DNA of 64,000 nucleotides from Komagataeibacter xylinus NBRC 15237 (lineage in GTDB: Bacteria > Pseudomonadota > Alphaproteobacteria > Acetobacterales > Acetobacteraceae): contig NZ_BCTP01000009.1 of the NCBI RefSeq assembly GCF_001571345.1, forward strand, positions 41,055 through 105,054. Reading direction: 5' to 3'. Positions 25,898 to 38,534 of this stretch are shown piece by piece. How positions within the stretch are numbered: the first letter of the stretch is position 1; every line of letters starts with the position of its first letter. A program made the position numbers and the translations under genes. The notes under the pieces are model-generated. The model ran no database searches and had not been told where the DNA came from. It saw only the letters and a program-made list of their open reading frames with translations.

Positions 25898-26797
25898 TTA
25901 GTGGGCGGGCTGGTTTTCAGGCAGGGGCTTGCCGTCGGGGCCGTAGCGCACGACCTTGACCTGTGCCAGCGCGTTGGCAACCGCCTTCTGCACGCCGTCC
26001 TGGATCAGCTTCTGGCGGATCTGGTCGCGCGTTGCGTCAAGCGTGGGGGTGGGGGCGGTGCGCTTGCCCAGCACCTGGATCACGTGCCAGCCATACTGGG
26101 TGTGCACCGGGGTCTGGCTGTAGCTGTTGGGCTGCATGGCGGAGGCTGCATCCCAGAAGGTCGGCAGCATGTCGCCCTTCTTGAACCAGCCCAGGTCGCC
26201 GCCATTCTGCTTGGCCGAGCCGGGATCCTTCGACAGCTTGGTGGCCAGCTGCCCGAAATCGGCGCCGCCCTTGAGCTGCTTGATCACGTCGTTGGCCTCG
26301 GCCTCGGTCTGGACCAGGATGTGGCGGGCATGAATTTCTTCAGCACCGGGCTTGTTGGCGTAGTTCTTGTCGTAATACGCCTTGACCGCATCATCGGTCA
26401 GGGTCGGGGCGACCTGGGCCGACAGGTAGGCATTCTGCAGCGCGCCCTGCGAGGCCTGCTGCATCTGCTGCTGCACGTCGGGCTGCTTGTCGAGCCCGGT
26501 CTTGGTGGCGGCAAGCTGGATGGCGCGCTGGTCAACGAGCTGGTTGAGCAGGATCGGCACGATGATGTTGTCGGGCAGCTTGCGCAGCTGCTCGGGCATC
26601 GTGGCCATGGCCTGCCGCACGTCATTGAGGCGGATGTCCTGCCCGTTCACGCTGGCGAGCAGCGGATTCTGGTCTGCCGTGGCCGGGGCGGCGGGTGCCG
26701 CCGGCGCGGGGGAGGCCGCCATTGCAGGAGGAATGATGAAAGAGGAAGCAAGCAGGGCCATCGTTGCGACAGCCTTTGCCGGACTGATAGTCCGCAT
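25898..26797 (-). CDS. Periplasmic parvulin-type peptidyl-prolyl isomerase
   Basis: 299 aa. Signal peptide to about residue 28 (KAVATMALLASSFIIPPAMA-A), Ala/Pro linker, an SurA-like N-terminal helical domain, and one parvulin domain at about 155-250 (EEIHARHILVQTEAEAND, FGQLATKLSKDPGSAKQNGG, DLGWFKKGDMLPTFW, QTPVHTQYGWHVIQVLG). It helps fold outer-membrane or secreted proteins. Start ATG 26797 has AGGG 10 nt upstream; TTG 26803 is in frame. Divergent from secA across a 249-nt promoter region, which fits a shared role in protein export. Confidence 0.9.
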   Translation of the reverse strand: MRTISPAKAVATMALLASSFIIPPAMAASPAPAAPAAPATADQNPLLASVNGQDIRLNDVRQAMATMPEQLRKLPDNIIVPILLNQLVDQRAIQLAATKTGLDKQPDVQQQMQQASQGALQNAYLSAQVAPTLTDDAVKAYYDKNYANKPGAEEIHARHILVQTEAEANDVIKQLKGGADFGQLATKLSKDPGSAKQNGGDLGWFKKGDMLPTFWDAASAMQPNSYSQTPVHTQYGWHVIQVLGKRTAPTPTLDATRDQIRQKLIQDGVQKAVANALAQVKVVRYGPDGKPLPENQPAH

Positions 26798-27046
26798 GTG
26801 CAAAAAACCCTAGTTATGAACGCGTTCGGCAGGCATCATGGCGAAGGGCGGCCCTGCCTGCAAGGGCCGTATGGCGGATGGCCGTTTTCCCCCGCTTTTT
26901 CCATGGCGCCGCGCTCCATCGGTTGACCCGTGGCGGCGTGGGTCCTATCTCATGTCTCCGCGCGAGAATTTTATCCGCACGCCTGCCCCGTCCCCGCCAG
27001 TTATCGTATTGCGGGCGTGCGGGAATGTCATTCCGGGAAGGTCTTC

Positions 27047-29788
<2,742 letters not shown>

Positions 29789-29853
29789 ACGGCCAGCCCT
29801 ACCCGGGCCGATACACAAGACAGTAACAAGAACAGCACGATCAGGGACGAACG

Positions 29854-30603
29854 ATGGCAGGTCATTCCCAATTCAAGAACATCATGCACCGCAAGGGCGC
29901 ACAGGACGCCAAGCGGGCCAAGCAGTTTGCCAAGGTCATCCGTGAAATTACCGTGGCCACGCGCGAGGGCATGCCCGATCCGGCCATGAACCCGCGCCTG
30001 CGTGCCGCCATCTCGGCCGCGCGTGAAGTCAACATGCCCAAGGATACGGTCGAGCGCGCGATCAAGAAGGCCAGCGGCGCGGGCGGCGGCGATGACTACA
30101 CCGAGGTCCGCTACGAAGGTTACGGCCCGGCAGGCGTTGCCGTGATCGTGGAAGGGCTGACCGACAACCGCAACCGCACGGCATCTGACGTGCGGGCCGC
30201 GTTTTCCAAGCATGGTGGTTCGCTGGGCGAGACGAATTCGGTCTCCTTCATGTTCACCCGCCTGGGCGTGATCAGCTATCCGCTCGATGCCGCGAGCGAG
30301 GACGACCTGATCGAGGCCGGGCTTGAAGCCGGTGCCGAGAATGTCGAGACCGTGGATGGCGTGCATGAAGTGACCTGCCCGGTCGAATCCTTCTTTGCCG
30401 TGCGTGACGCGCTGGAAACCCGTTTTGGCGAACCGGCTTCCGCCAAGCTGGACTGGCGGCCGTCCAACACTGTCGAACTCGATGAGGACAAGGCGCGCAG
30501 CGTGTTCAAGCTGATCGATACGCTTGATGACCATGACGACGTGCAGGCCGTTTACGCCAATTTCGACGTGCCGGACGACGTGGCCGAAAAGCTCTCGGCC
30601 TGA
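29854..30603 (+). CDS. yebC: YebC/PmpR family regulator
   Basis: 249-aa YebC/TACO1-family protein ([20 protein letters not shown] start; [38 protein letters not shown]). Members were described as transcription regulators, and more recently YebC-type proteins were shown to help ribosomes through polyproline stretches. The gene is 9 nt before ruvC, the order conserved in alphaproteobacteria. RBS ACGAACG/GGGACG is modest. Full length. Confidence 0.95.
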   Translation: MAGHSQFKNIMHRKGAQDAKRAKQFAKVIREITVATREGMPDPAMNPRLRAAISAAREVNMPKDTVERAIKKASGAGGGDDYTEVRYEGYGPAGVAVIVEGLTDNRNRTASDVRAAFSKHGGSLGETNSVSFMFTRLGVISYPLDAASEDDLIEAGLEAGAENVETVDGVHEVTCPVESFFAVRDALETRFGEPASAKLDWRPSNTVELDEDKARSVFKLIDTLDDHDDVQAVYANFDVPDDVAEKLSA

Positions 30604-30611
30604 CCCGCTCT

Positions 30612-31118
30612 GTGGTCCGCATCCTGGGCATCGACCCCGGCCTGCGCTTTACGGGCTGGGGGGTGATTACGGCGCAGGGCAACCGGCTGAGCCATGTGGC
30701 TGATGGCGTGATCGCGACCGATTCGGCGCTGACCGTGCCCGAGCGGCTGCGCCACCTGCATGATGCGTTGCTGGAACTGGCCCGCAATTTCGCCCCCGAT
30801 GAAGCGGCGGTGGAAGAAACCTACGTCAACCGCAATGGCGCCGCCACGCTCAAGCTGGGCTATGCCCGTGGGGTGGGGCTGCTGGTGCCCATGCTGCTCG
30901 ACATTCCCGTAGCTGAATATGGCGCCAAGACGGTCAAGCGCGCGGTGGTGGGCACGGGGGCGGCCACCAAGGAACAGGTCAGCATGATGGTCCGCCGTAT
31001 CCTGCCTACCGCCCTGCTCAAGCGCGCCGATGCGGCGGATGCGCTGGCGGTGGCCATCTGTCACGCGCATCACCGTGCTTCCGCCATCCATCTCGCCAAT
31101 GCCACGAGGATGGCATGA
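30612..31118 (+). CDS. ruvC: Holliday junction resolvase RuvC
   Basis: Metal-dependent endonuclease that cuts Holliday junctions made during recombination repair. 168 aa from GTG 30612, which gives the family start VRILGIDPGLRFTGWG with Asp8; further acidic residues are Glu in EETYVNRNG and the Asp pair in DAADALAVAICH. GTG is the only sensible start; it lies 9 nt after yebC. Stop overlaps the ruvA start by 4 nt. Confidence 0.96.
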   Translation: MVRILGIDPGLRFTGWGVITAQGNRLSHVADGVIATDSALTVPERLRHLHDALLELARNFAPDEAAVEETYVNRNGAATLKLGYARGVGLLVPMLLDIPVAEYGAKTVKRAVVGTGAATKEQVSMMVRRILPTALLKRADAADALAVAICHAHHRASAIHLANATRMA

Positions 31119-31735
31119 TCGCGCAGTTGCGCGGCCTGCTGGCACAGGTCGAGGCTGATCGCTGCGTGATTGATGTCAGCGGCGTGGGCTACCTTGTGCA
31201 GGCATCGAGCCGCACGCTCGCGGCCCTGCCGCAGCCGCCGGAACTCGCCCTTGTGCTGGTCGAGACCGTGGTGCGCGAGGATGCGATCCTGCTTTACGGC
31301 TTTGCCGAGGCGTCGGAACGCTCATGGTTCCGCCTGCTCACCACCGTGCAGGGCGTTGGGGCCAAGGTGGCGCTGGCCATCCTGTCCGTGCTGCCGCCGC
31401 CTGAACTGATGGTGGCCATTGGTGGGGGCGACAAGACCATGCTCACCCGCGCGGGCGGCGTGGGCGCGCGGCTGGCCCAGCGCATCGTGACCGAACTGCG
31501 CGACAAGTGCGAGGGCATGCCCACCGGCGCACCGGCGGGCGGGGGCGTGCCGGGTGTTGCCATTACAATGCCCACGCCACGCAGCATTGCGGCGGATGCC
31601 GTGCTGGCGCTGTCCGGCCTTGGCTTCAGGCGGGCGGAGGCGCAGCCTGTGGTCGAGCGCGTGATCGACCGGTTCGAGGGGGATGTGAACCTCGATGTGG
31701 TGATCCGTGACGCGCTGAAGGAGCTGGCCCGATGA
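31115..31735 (+). CDS. ruvA: Holliday junction branch-migration subunit RuvA
   Basis: 206-aa DNA-binding subunit that holds the four-way junction for RuvB. OB-fold N-terminus ([29 protein letters not shown]), helix-hairpin-helix motifs ([42 protein letters not shown]), and a C-terminal RuvB-contacting domain ([19 protein letters not shown]) behind a Gly/Pro linker. Overlaps both ruvC and ruvB by 4 nt, so translation is coupled. Confidence 0.96.
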   Translation: MIAQLRGLLAQVEADRCVIDVSGVGYLVQASSRTLAALPQPPELALVLVETVVREDAILLYGFAEASERSWFRLLTTVQGVGAKVALAILSVLPPPELMVAIGGGDKTMLTRAGGVGARLAQRIVTELRDKCEGMPTGAPAGGGVPGVAITMPTPRSIAADAVLALSGLGFRRAEAQPVVERVIDRFEGDVNLDVVIRDALKELAR

Positions 31736-32793
31736 GTGAGCACCCCGAGCGCGAGATCGACGCCCGCCGGGCGGAGGAAGACGGCAACGAAGGCAGCCTG
31801 CGGCCACAGACGCTTGATGACTTCACCGGGCAGAAGGCCAGCCGCGAGAACCTGGCCATCTTCATCGCCGCCGCCCGCCAGCGCGGCGATGCGCTGGACC
31901 ATGTGCTGCTGCACGGCCCGCCGGGCCTGGGCAAGACCACGCTGGCGCAGATCGTGGCGCGCGAACTCGGCGTGGGCTTCAGGGCCACGTCGGGGCCGGT
32001 CATCCAGCGCGCGGGCGACCTGGCCGCCATCCTGACCAACCTTCAGCCGCGTGATGTGCTGTTCATTGATGAAATCCATCGCCTGCATCCTTCCATCGAG
32101 GAGGTGCTGTACCCGGCGATGGAGGATTTCCAGCTTGACCTGATCATTGGCGAGGGACCGGCCGCGCGCTCGGTGCGCATCGACCTCTCGCCGTTCACGC
32201 TGGTCGCAGCCACCACGCGGGCGGGCCTGCTGGCAACGCCGTTGCGCGACCGCTTTGGCATTCCGCTGCGGCTGGTGTTCTACACGCCCGAGGAACTCTG
32301 TCAGATCGTGGTGCGCGGAGCGCGCAAGCTGGAATTCGACCTGACACCGGAAGGTGCCGAGGAAATCGCCCGCCGCTCGCGCGGTACGCCACGTATTGCA
32401 GGCCGCCTGCTGCGCCGGGTGCGCGACTTTGCCGCCGTGGCCCGGGCGGGCAGTGGTCCGGTGGACCGCGCGCTGGCCGATGCGGCGCTGTCCCGCCTCG
32501 AGGTTGATTCGATGGGGCTCGATGGCATGGACCGGCGCTACCTGCGCCGCATTGCCGAATACCATCATGGTGGCCCGGTAGGGGTCGAGACGCTGGCCGC
32601 GGCCCTGGCCGAGGCACGCGATACGCTCGAAGACGTGATCGAGCCCTACCTCATTCAGGAGGGGCTTGTGCTACGCACCAGCCGCGGCCGCATGCTGGGC
32701 GAGCGGGGCTGGCGGCATCTTGGCCTGCAGCCCCCCGCCCGCGTGCCCGGCCAGGGCGACCTGCTCGGAGAGGGGACTGATGGTTCAGCATAA
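31732..32793 (+). CDS. ruvB: Holliday junction branch-migration helicase RuvB
   Basis: 353-aa AAA+ motor. Signs: [12 protein letters not shown] near the N-terminus, Walker [14 protein letters not shown], Walker [17 protein letters not shown], sensor/arginine-finger region [17 protein letters not shown] and the C-terminal winged helix ([18 protein letters not shown]). Start ATG 31732 overlaps the ruvA stop by 4 nt; its end overlaps ybgC by 14 nt. Confidence 0.97.
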   Translation: MSEHPEREIDARRAEEDGNEGSLRPQTLDDFTGQKASRENLAIFIAAARQRGDALDHVLLHGPPGLGKTTLAQIVARELGVGFRATSGPVIQRAGDLAAILTNLQPRDVLFIDEIHRLHPSIEEVLYPAMEDFQLDLIIGEGPAARSVRIDLSPFTLVAATTRAGLLATPLRDRFGIPLRLVFYTPEELCQIVVRGARKLEFDLTPEGAEEIARRSRGTPRIAGRLLRRVRDFAAVARAGSGPVDRALADAALSRLEVDSMGLDGMDRRYLRRIAEYHHGGPVGVETLAAALAEARDTLEDVIEPYLIQEGLVLRTSRGRMLGERGWRHLGLQPPARVPGQGDLLGEGTDGSA

Positions 32794-33199
32794 TATCGAT
32801 TTTCGCATCTATTACGAGGATACGGATGCGGGCGGCGTGGTCTACCACGCCCGCTACCTTGCCTTTGGCGAGCGCGCCCGCACCGAGGCCATCCGCGCGC
32901 AGGGCCATTCGGCTGCCGACCTGCTGGGCGATTTCGGGCTGGCCTTCGTGGTGCGCCATGCCGCCATGGACTATCGTGCCCCTCTGCGGCTCGATGACAT
33001 CGTGTGCGTTACGACTCGCCTGACGGAACTGGGCGCCGCAAGTTGCCGGCTGCTCCAGACCTTCCACCGGGCGGGCACGGCTGAAAAACTTGATTGTGGT
33101 ACGCTGGATGTGCGGCTCGCCTGCGTGCGCGCAGCCGATGGGCGCGCGGCCCGATTTCCGCCGTTATGGCGTGATCTGTTGCGCGGGCTGGTCGGCTGA
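32780..33199 (+). CDS. ybgC: YbgC-type acyl-CoA thioesterase
   Basis: 139-aa hot-dog-fold thioesterase. It opens with [22 protein letters not shown], the YbgC signature whose Asp and following His are catalytic, then [20 protein letters not shown]. Start ATG 32780 lies inside the end of ruvB, with GGAGAGGGG about 5 nt upstream. It is the usual first gene of the tol-pal cluster; the enzyme is linked to acyl-CoA or phospholipid metabolism at the membrane. Confidence 0.92.
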   Translation: MVQHNIDFRIYYEDTDAGGVVYHARYLAFGERARTEAIRAQGHSAADLLGDFGLAFVVRHAAMDYRAPLRLDDIVCVTTRLTELGAASCRLLQTFHRAGTAEKLDCGTLDVRLACVRAADGRAARFPPLWRDLLRGLVG

Positions 33200-33346
33200 G
33201 CGCAACAGAGCCATGCACGGCGTGTGTTCTTTTTGTGTCATGGGTTGACCATGATGCAGGGCTGTGCGGAAAGCAGGTTGGCCGTGGCTTGCCAAACGGG
33301 CAATCTTCGTGTTTGAGCGAACGGCCAAGGTGGGCAGGAGGCGTAT

Positions 33347-34066
33347 TTGGACCAAGCGGTTAATGCAGCGAATCTGGGTGCTGCAGCGGGTGATCTTTCG
33401 ATGTGGGCGCTGTTCATGCACGCCTCGATCGTGGTCAAGCTCGTCATGATCGGGCTGGTGACCAGCAGTGTGATTGTTTGGGCCATCATTTTTGATAAAT
33501 TCACCACCATCCGCCGGGTCAACCGGCAGGCCAACGATTTCGAGGAGCGCTTCTGGGCCGGTGGCAGCCTTGAGGATCTGTACGAATCCGATGGCGCCAA
33601 GCCCGTGCACCCGATGGCTGCCGTCTTTGGCGCGGCCATGGGCGAATGGAGGCGTTCCTCGCGTATTTCGGGTATCGACCTGGTGCATGGCGGCGTGCAG
33701 GACCGCGTCAACCGCGCCATGGCCATTACCATTACGCGCGAGATGGACCGGCTGAACCGCTGGATCATCTTCCTTGCCACCATCGGGCCGGTGGCGCCCT
33801 TCATCGGCCTGTTCGGCACGGTGTGGGGCATCATGCACGCGTTCGGCTCGATCGCGGCCATGCACAACACCAATCTCTCGGTCGTGGCGCCGGGCATTTC
33901 CGAGGCGCTGTTCGCTACCGCCATCGGCCTGGTCACGGCCATTCCCGCCGTGATCGCCTATAACGTGGTCAGCAACAGCATGAGCGTGTTCGAGGACCGG
34001 CTGGATGCGTTCGGCACCGAGTTCGCCGCCATCCTGTCGCGCCAGTCGGAAGAAAGGGGCGCGTAA
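33347..34066 (+). CDS. tolQ: TolQ proton-channel subunit
   Basis: 239-aa ExbB/TolQ inner-membrane protein that, with TolR, uses the proton gradient to energise TolA during outer-membrane constriction. Three spans (HASIVVKLVMIGLVTSSVIVW, LNRWIIFLATIGPVAPFIGLF, ALFATAIGLVTAIPAVIAY) with the conserved GTVWGIMHAF and PGISEALFATAIGL motifs. The start codon is TTG 33347: AGGAGG lies 6 nt upstream and the reading gives a normal N-terminus, while the next Met (33401) would remove it. tolR follows after 1 nt. Confidence 0.95.
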   Translation: MDQAVNAANLGAAAGDLSMWALFMHASIVVKLVMIGLVTSSVIVWAIIFDKFTTIRRVNRQANDFEERFWAGGSLEDLYESDGAKPVHPMAAVFGAAMGEWRRSSRISGIDLVHGGVQDRVNRAMAITITREMDRLNRWIIFLATIGPVAPFIGLFGTVWGIMHAFGSIAAMHNTNLSVVAPGISEALFATAIGLVTAIPAVIAYNVVSNSMSVFEDRLDAFGTEFAAILSRQSEERGA

Positions 34067-34067
34067 C

Positions 34068-34499
34068 ATGGGGGCAAGCCTGGGCGACCTGCGGGGGCGG
34101 CGGCGCAAGCGGCGCCCCATGGCCGAGATCAACGTAACACCCCTGGTGGATGTGATGCTGGTGCTGCTCATCATCTTCATGGTGACAGCCCCCATGATGA
34201 CCAGCGGCGTGAACGTGGACCTGCCCAAGACGGATGCGGCCCCGGTCAATACCGACACCAAGCCCATCACGGTGTCGATCCGCTCCAATGGCGACCTGTA
34301 TCTGGGCGATGAACCCGTGTCGCAGGACCAGTTGGTGGACCAGCTCAGGGCGGCGGCGCAGAATGACAGCGAGCACCGTATTTTCGTGCGCGGCGACCAG
34401 CATATCGATTATGGCCGTGTCATGCAGATCATGGGGCAGATCACGTCGGGTGGCTTTACGCATGTGGCCCTGCTGGCCCAGCAGCCGCCTGGTCACTAA
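34068..34499 (+). CDS. tolR: TolR
   Basis: 143-aa ExbD/TolR protein: short basic cytoplasmic start (RGRRRKRRPMAEINVTPLVD), one membrane span bearing the proton-site Asp (VDVMLVLLIIFMVTAP), then a periplasmic domain (VNVDLPKT, GDQHIDYGRVMQIMGQITSG). Partner of TolQ in the energy-transducing motor. It starts 1 nt after the tolQ stop, with AAAGGGGCG upstream. Confidence 0.95.
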   Translation: MGASLGDLRGRRRKRRPMAEINVTPLVDVMLVLLIIFMVTAPMMTSGVNVDLPKTDAAPVNTDTKPITVSIRSNGDLYLGDEPVSQDQLVDQLRAAAQNDSEHRIFVRGDQHIDYGRVMQIMGQITSGGFTHVALLAQQPPGH

Positions 34500-34529
34500 A
34501 CAGAATCTGATGCCAGGAGCCGTCTGATC

Positions 34530-35522
34530 GTGGTCCCACCGCGTCGTTCCGAACGCATCCTCATGCGGCGTTCCATCCTGGTTTCGGGCGGCCTGCATTT
34601 TGCCCTGCTGGTGGCCGTGCTGCTCAGGCTACCCGTGCCGGTGCCCAAGGAGCCACCGCCACCGCCCACCATCGAGATGGAATTCGCGGCCGATACGGGC
34701 ACGGCAACGCCCCACAAGGGTGACAAGCCTGCCCCCAAGCCCGCGCCTGCGCCCGCGCCGGTCAAGCAGGAGGCGCCGCCTTCGCCCACGCCGCCTGAAA
34801 AGGAACCCAACGAGGAGGCAGCCCCGCCACCACCGCCGCCTCCCCCCATGCCGCCGCCGCAGCAGGTGTCAAAGCCCGTGCCCGATGCGCCAACCCCGCC
34901 GCGTGAGCAGACGCCATCGCCCGATGCGGTCAAGCTGCCGCCCACGCCGGCCAAGGCTGCCCCCGCGCAGGCGCACGCGCCCGTGCCGCCTTCGGCCCAG
35001 CCCGATCCTACGGCTGCGCCCAAGGTGCAGGAGCCTTCGCGCACCACGCAGCCCAACGAGGCCAAGAAGCATGTGTCGGATACGCACTCGCTGCTGGCAA
35101 CGCTCGATGCCTTCCGCGCGGACCAGAAGCAGACCCATCCGCCCAAGGCCCGGCCCAACCCGCAGCAGGGCGGCGCGCCTGATGGTGGTGGCTCGCCTGA
35201 TGGCGACATAACCAGTTCCATGACCGCCACCGAGCAGAAGGCCATCGGCAATTCCATGCGGCGCTGCTACTCGGAAGATACGGCGGCGCGTAATTATGCC
35301 CAGTTCGTGGCGCATCTGGTCGTGACCGTGGATGGCACCGGCACGGCGCGCATGGTGGACTTCGCGCCGCAGACACAGGCGCAGATGGCGGCTGACCCGT
35401 CCTATCGCGCGCTGGCCGAACGCGCGCGTGATGCGGTGCTCAGCCCGACCTGTGCCAAGCTGCCCATTCCGCAGAACCTGCTGGGCCAGACCCGGCAACT
35501 GAAATTCGTATTCCGTCCCTGA
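34530..35522 (+). CDS. tolA: TolA-like energy-transducing protein
   Basis: 330 aa from GTG 34530 (CAGGAGCC upstream). N-terminal anchor (SILVSGGLHFALLVAVLLRL) with the SGGLH motif of TolA/TonB anchors, then about 190 residues rich in Pro, Ala and Lys, including a run of prolines, and a C-terminal TolA/TonB-like domain (MRRCYSEDTAARNYAQFVAH, VTVDGTGTARMVDF, PQNLLGQTRQLKFVF). The Pro-rich rather than Ala/Lys-helical middle is common in alphaproteobacteria. It should connect the TolQR motor to TolB and Pal. Confidence 0.9.
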   Translation: MVPPRRSERILMRRSILVSGGLHFALLVAVLLRLPVPVPKEPPPPPTIEMEFAADTGTATPHKGDKPAPKPAPAPAPVKQEAPPSPTPPEKEPNEEAAPPPPPPPPMPPPQQVSKPVPDAPTPPREQTPSPDAVKLPPTPAKAAPAQAHAPVPPSAQPDPTAAPKVQEPSRTTQPNEAKKHVSDTHSLLATLDAFRADQKQTHPPKARPNPQQGGAPDGGGSPDGDITSSMTATEQKAIGNSMRRCYSEDTAARNYAQFVAHLVVTVDGTGTARMVDFAPQTQAQMAADPSYRALAERARDAVLSPTCAKLPIPQNLLGQTRQLKFVFRP

Positions 35523-35552
35523 TACAAAGCGGACGAAGGCGAGGAGAGGAAA

Positions 35553-36920
35553 ATGATGTCAAGCGTAAAGCCACTGATACCGGATGATGATGCCGCACGG
35601 CTGGCATCGGCCTTCAGCCGGCGTGGGTTCATGGGCGCGGGTGTGGCGGGCGGGCTTATGGCCACGCCGCTGTTCGCCGCAGGTGCGGCCCATGCGCAGG
35701 ATGCGGGTGCGGCCGAAATTACGGTGGACCAGGCGCGTACTGCCCCCATTCCCATCGTCCTGCCCGCGCTTGGCAGCGGCGTGGCCCAGCAGATCACGGA
35801 TGTGATTTCGGCCGACCTGGGTAATTGCGGCCTGTTCCGCCCCATCAGCGCCAGCATGCCGCAGGGCACGCCGCCGTTTGCCTCCTACAAGTCAATGGGC
35901 GCGCGCGCGGTCATGACCGGCAAGGTGGTCGAGCAGGGCAGCAGCCTGCGCGTCGAGTTCCGCCTGTGGGATGTGCTGACCGGCAAGCAGTTGCAGGGTA
36001 CGGCCTATACGGCGGGCAGCCAGGACTGGCGCCGCATCGCGCATGTCATTGCCGATGTGATCTATAGCCGCCTGCTTGGCGAGCAGGGCTATTTCAACTC
36101 CCGCATCGCCTATATCGCGCGCTCCGGCCCGCGTGCGCGCCAGATCACGCGGCTTGCCATCATGGACCAGGATGGGGCGGACAGCCGCTACCTGACCAAC
36201 GGGCAGTGGCTGACGCTTACGCCGCGCTTCAACCCGGCAAATAGCGAACTGGCATTCATGTCATATGCCAACTACAGGCCGCGTGTTTACCTGTTCAACC
36301 TCAATACCGGGCAGCAGCGCCTGCTTGGTGACTTTACGGGTATTTCATTCGCGCCGCGCTTTGCGCCCAATGGGCAGTCGGTCATCCTGTCGGTTACGCG
36401 TGGCGGCGGGTCGGACATTTTTGTAGTCGATCTGGCCACAATGGCGCGCCGGCAGATCACCTCGTCCGGGGCGATCGACACCAGCCCGTCTTACAGCCCT
36501 GATGGCTCGCAGATCGTATTCAACTCCGACCGTGGCGGCTCGCAGCAGCTCTATGTCATGAGTGCATCGGGTGGTGAGGCGAAGCGGATCTCCTATGGGC
36601 ACGGGCGCTACGGCTCGCCCGTATGGTCGCCGCGTGGTGACCTGATCGCGTTCTCGCGCATTGCCAATGGCAGCTTCTCGCTCGGGGTGATGGCACCCGA
36701 TGGCACGGGCGAGCGAATCCTGACCCAGGGCTTTACGGTGGAAAGCCCGACTTTCTGCCCCAACGGTCGCGTGCTGGCATTCTGCCGCCAGAGTTCGGCC
36801 GGGGCAAATGGTGCCGGATTTGCAACAGGTATCAATACAATTGACATAACTGGCTTCCATGAACGCGCCCTGCCAGCGGGCAGTTCGTCTGATCCGGCAT
36901 GGTCTGGCCTGAATAAGTAA
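35553..36920 (+). CDS. tolB: TolB periplasmic beta-propeller
   Basis: 455 aa. TolB N-terminal domain (VDQARTAPIPIVLPAL, ISADLGNCGLFRPI) followed by the six-bladed WD40-like propeller with repeats such as TPRFNPANSELAFMSYAN, APRFAPNGQSVILSVTRGG and SPSYSPDGSQIVFNSDRGGS. The signal peptide is unusual: SRRGFMG (Arg23-Arg24) before a weakly hydrophobic stretch ending AHA-QD, as in twin-arginine substrates. It binds Pal and the TolA C-terminus. 30 nt after tolA; GAGGAGAGG precedes ATG 35553. Confidence 0.95.
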   Translation: MMSSVKPLIPDDDAARLASAFSRRGFMGAGVAGGLMATPLFAAGAAHAQDAGAAEITVDQARTAPIPIVLPALGSGVAQQITDVISADLGNCGLFRPISASMPQGTPPFASYKSMGARAVMTGKVVEQGSSLRVEFRLWDVLTGKQLQGTAYTAGSQDWRRIAHVIADVIYSRLLGEQGYFNSRIAYIARSGPRARQITRLAIMDQDGADSRYLTNGQWLTLTPRFNPANSELAFMSYANYRPRVYLFNLNTGQQRLLGDFTGISFAPRFAPNGQSVILSVTRGGGSDIFVVDLATMARRQITSSGAIDTSPSYSPDGSQIVFNSDRGGSQQLYVMSASGGEAKRISYGHGRYGSPVWSPRGDLIAFSRIANGSFSLGVMAPDGTGERILTQGFTVESPTFCPNGRVLAFCRQSSAGANGAGFATGINTIDITGFHERALPAGSSSDPAWSGLNK

Positions 36921-37168
36921 TTCTTTTCAACACGTTGGGCAAACACCCCGCCAGAACCCACTCATTTGGCAAATGGCGGGTATGTGTTTGTTCCGCGTTG
37001 ACTGAAACCGGATTTGACAGCTATGCTTGTGGCGGTTTCCAGCGATCGCGAGTTTCTGTTTTACAATTTGTTTGGCAGGGCGCAACGAGACTCGGGACCG
37101 TTCTATATTTAAATCCGGAAATTCAACAAATGGTTTCGAAACAAGAAACCGATCCAGGATCCAAAGTA

Positions 37169-37642
37169 ATGAAACTGAAGCTTTTTGGTGCGGCCGGTCT
37201 GGCTCTCTTCCTCGCGGCCTGTTCTGACCATGCGAACAAGAACGCGAACACCGGTGCTGCCGTGCAGCAGCAGGTTGGCCCTGTCCCCGGCAGCGAGGCC
37301 GATCTGGTCGCGACCGCAGGTGACCGCGTGCTGTTCGCGCTGAACCAGAACACGCTGTCCAGCGATGCGAAGGCAACGCTCGACAAGCAGGCCGCGTGGC
37401 TGGCCAAGTACCCGCAGGTGCATGTGCAGATCGCCGGTAACTGCGATGATCGCGGCACCGAGGAATACAACATCGCGCTGGGCGAGCGTCGTGCAAACGC
37501 GGCGCATGACTACCTGGTGGCCAAGGGTGTCGATGCATCGCGCATCACCACCATCTCCTATGGCAAGGACCGCCCGACCGCCGTTGGCGATGACGAGGCT
37601 TCCTGGTCGCAGAACCGTAACGCCATCACGGCGGTACAGTAA
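37169..37642 (+). CDS. pal: Peptidoglycan-associated lipoprotein Pal
   Basis: 157-aa outer-membrane lipoprotein. Lipobox LAAC at the end of KLFGAAGLALFLAAC; C-terminal OmpA-like peptidoglycan-binding domain (VLFALNQNTLSSDAKATLDK, IAGNCDDRGTEEYNIALGERR, ISYGKDRP). ATG 37169 is chosen since CCAGGATCC lies about 9 nt upstream; an upstream ATG (37130) would put 13 polar residues before the signal. A 248-nt gap separates it from tolB, so it may have its own promoter. A strong terminator follows. Confidence 0.95.
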   Translation: MKLKLFGAAGLALFLAACSDHANKNANTGAAVQQQVGPVPGSEADLVATAGDRVLFALNQNTLSSDAKATLDKQAAWLAKYPQVHVQIAGNCDDRGTEEYNIALGERRANAAHDYLVAKGVDASRITTISYGKDRPTAVGDDEASWSQNRNAITAVQ

Positions 37643-37680
37643 GTTTCTGCCAGCACTTCTACGGAATGTGGCAGTATGGA

Positions 37681-37717
37681 ACCGGCCGGGCGCTTATCGC
37701 CCGGCCGGTTTTGTTTT
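37681..37717 (+). terminator. Rho-independent terminator after pal
   Basis: Perfect 12-bp stem ACCGGCCGGGCG (37681-37692) / CGCCCGGCCGGT (37698-37709), 5-nt loop, then TTTGTTTT. It separates pal from cpoB. Confidence 0.92.
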
Positions 37718-37755
37718 AGGTAGACGTGCGTCGTGTTGCTTGAAGGGTATGGTCC

Positions 37756-38511
37756 ATGCGGTCTGTTATGTCTTGTTTCCTTTCGGTTTCTGGCCGGCTT
37801 TCATGGTGGGGGCGGGCTGGCATGCTGGCAGGGGGCATATCGCTGGCCTCGCTGGGTTGCGCGCATGCGGGTGACAGCAATAGCCTGACCCTGCAACTGC
37901 TTGACCGGGTCAATACGCTCGAAGAGCAGACGCGCGAGATGCGCGGGCAGATCGATCAGCTGACCAATCAGGTGCAGCAGCAGAATGCCACCATGAGCAA
38001 GCAGATCGATGACATGAATTTTGCCATGCAGCAGCATGGCCATGCCGCCCCGGCGGTTCCGGCCCCGGTTACGGCAGCGAGCGGCGTAACGCCTGCCGCA
38101 GCAGCCCCGGCCCCAGCTCCGGCCAAGCGCAGCCTTGATGATGTGCTCAAGGCGGGTAACGATGCGCTGTTGCAGCATGATTACGCCACGGCGCAGGCTG
38201 ATGCGCAGCAGGTGCTCTCCGGCCCCAAATCCGCCAGGCAGATTGATGCGCAGTATCTGATGGCCCAGTCCCTTGCGGGGCAGAAGCAGTATCGTCAGTC
38301 CGCCCTTGCCTATTACGATACCTATAACCGCGCGCCGCACGGGCAGCGCGCGCCAAGCGCCCTGCTGGGTGTGGCGGCAACGCTGGTGGCGCTGAACGAC
38401 AAGGCTTCGGCCTGTCAGGCGCTGGACAAGCTTTCCAGTGAATTTCCCACGCCCGCGCCGCGCATCAAAGCCGCCGAGCAGGTCTACCGCAAGCGCGCCA
38501 AATGTAACTGA
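37756..38511 (+). CDS. cpoB: CpoB (YbgF), Tol-Pal coordinator
   Basis: 251 aa. Signal peptide (MLAGGISLASLGCAHA-GD), coiled-coil trimerisation helix (LTLQLLDRVNTLEEQTREMR, IDQLTNQVQQQNATMSKQID), Ala/Pro linker, then TPR-like repeats ending in KRAKCN. CpoB links peptidoglycan synthesis to Tol-Pal action at the septum. It lies beyond the pal terminator, so full expression needs read-through or its own promoter. tilS starts 24 nt after it. Confidence 0.9.
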   Translation: MRSVMSCFLSVSGRLSWWGRAGMLAGGISLASLGCAHAGDSNSLTLQLLDRVNTLEEQTREMRGQIDQLTNQVQQQNATMSKQIDDMNFAMQQHGHAAPAVPAPVTAASGVTPAAAAPAPAPAKRSLDDVLKAGNDALLQHDYATAQADAQQVLSGPKSARQIDAQYLMAQSLAGQKQYRQSALAYYDTYNRAPHGQRAPSALLGVAATLVALNDKASACQALDKLSSEFPTPAPRIKAAEQVYRKRAKCN

Positions 38512-38534
38512 CTGCCTGCGCGGGCGTAAGGCGC

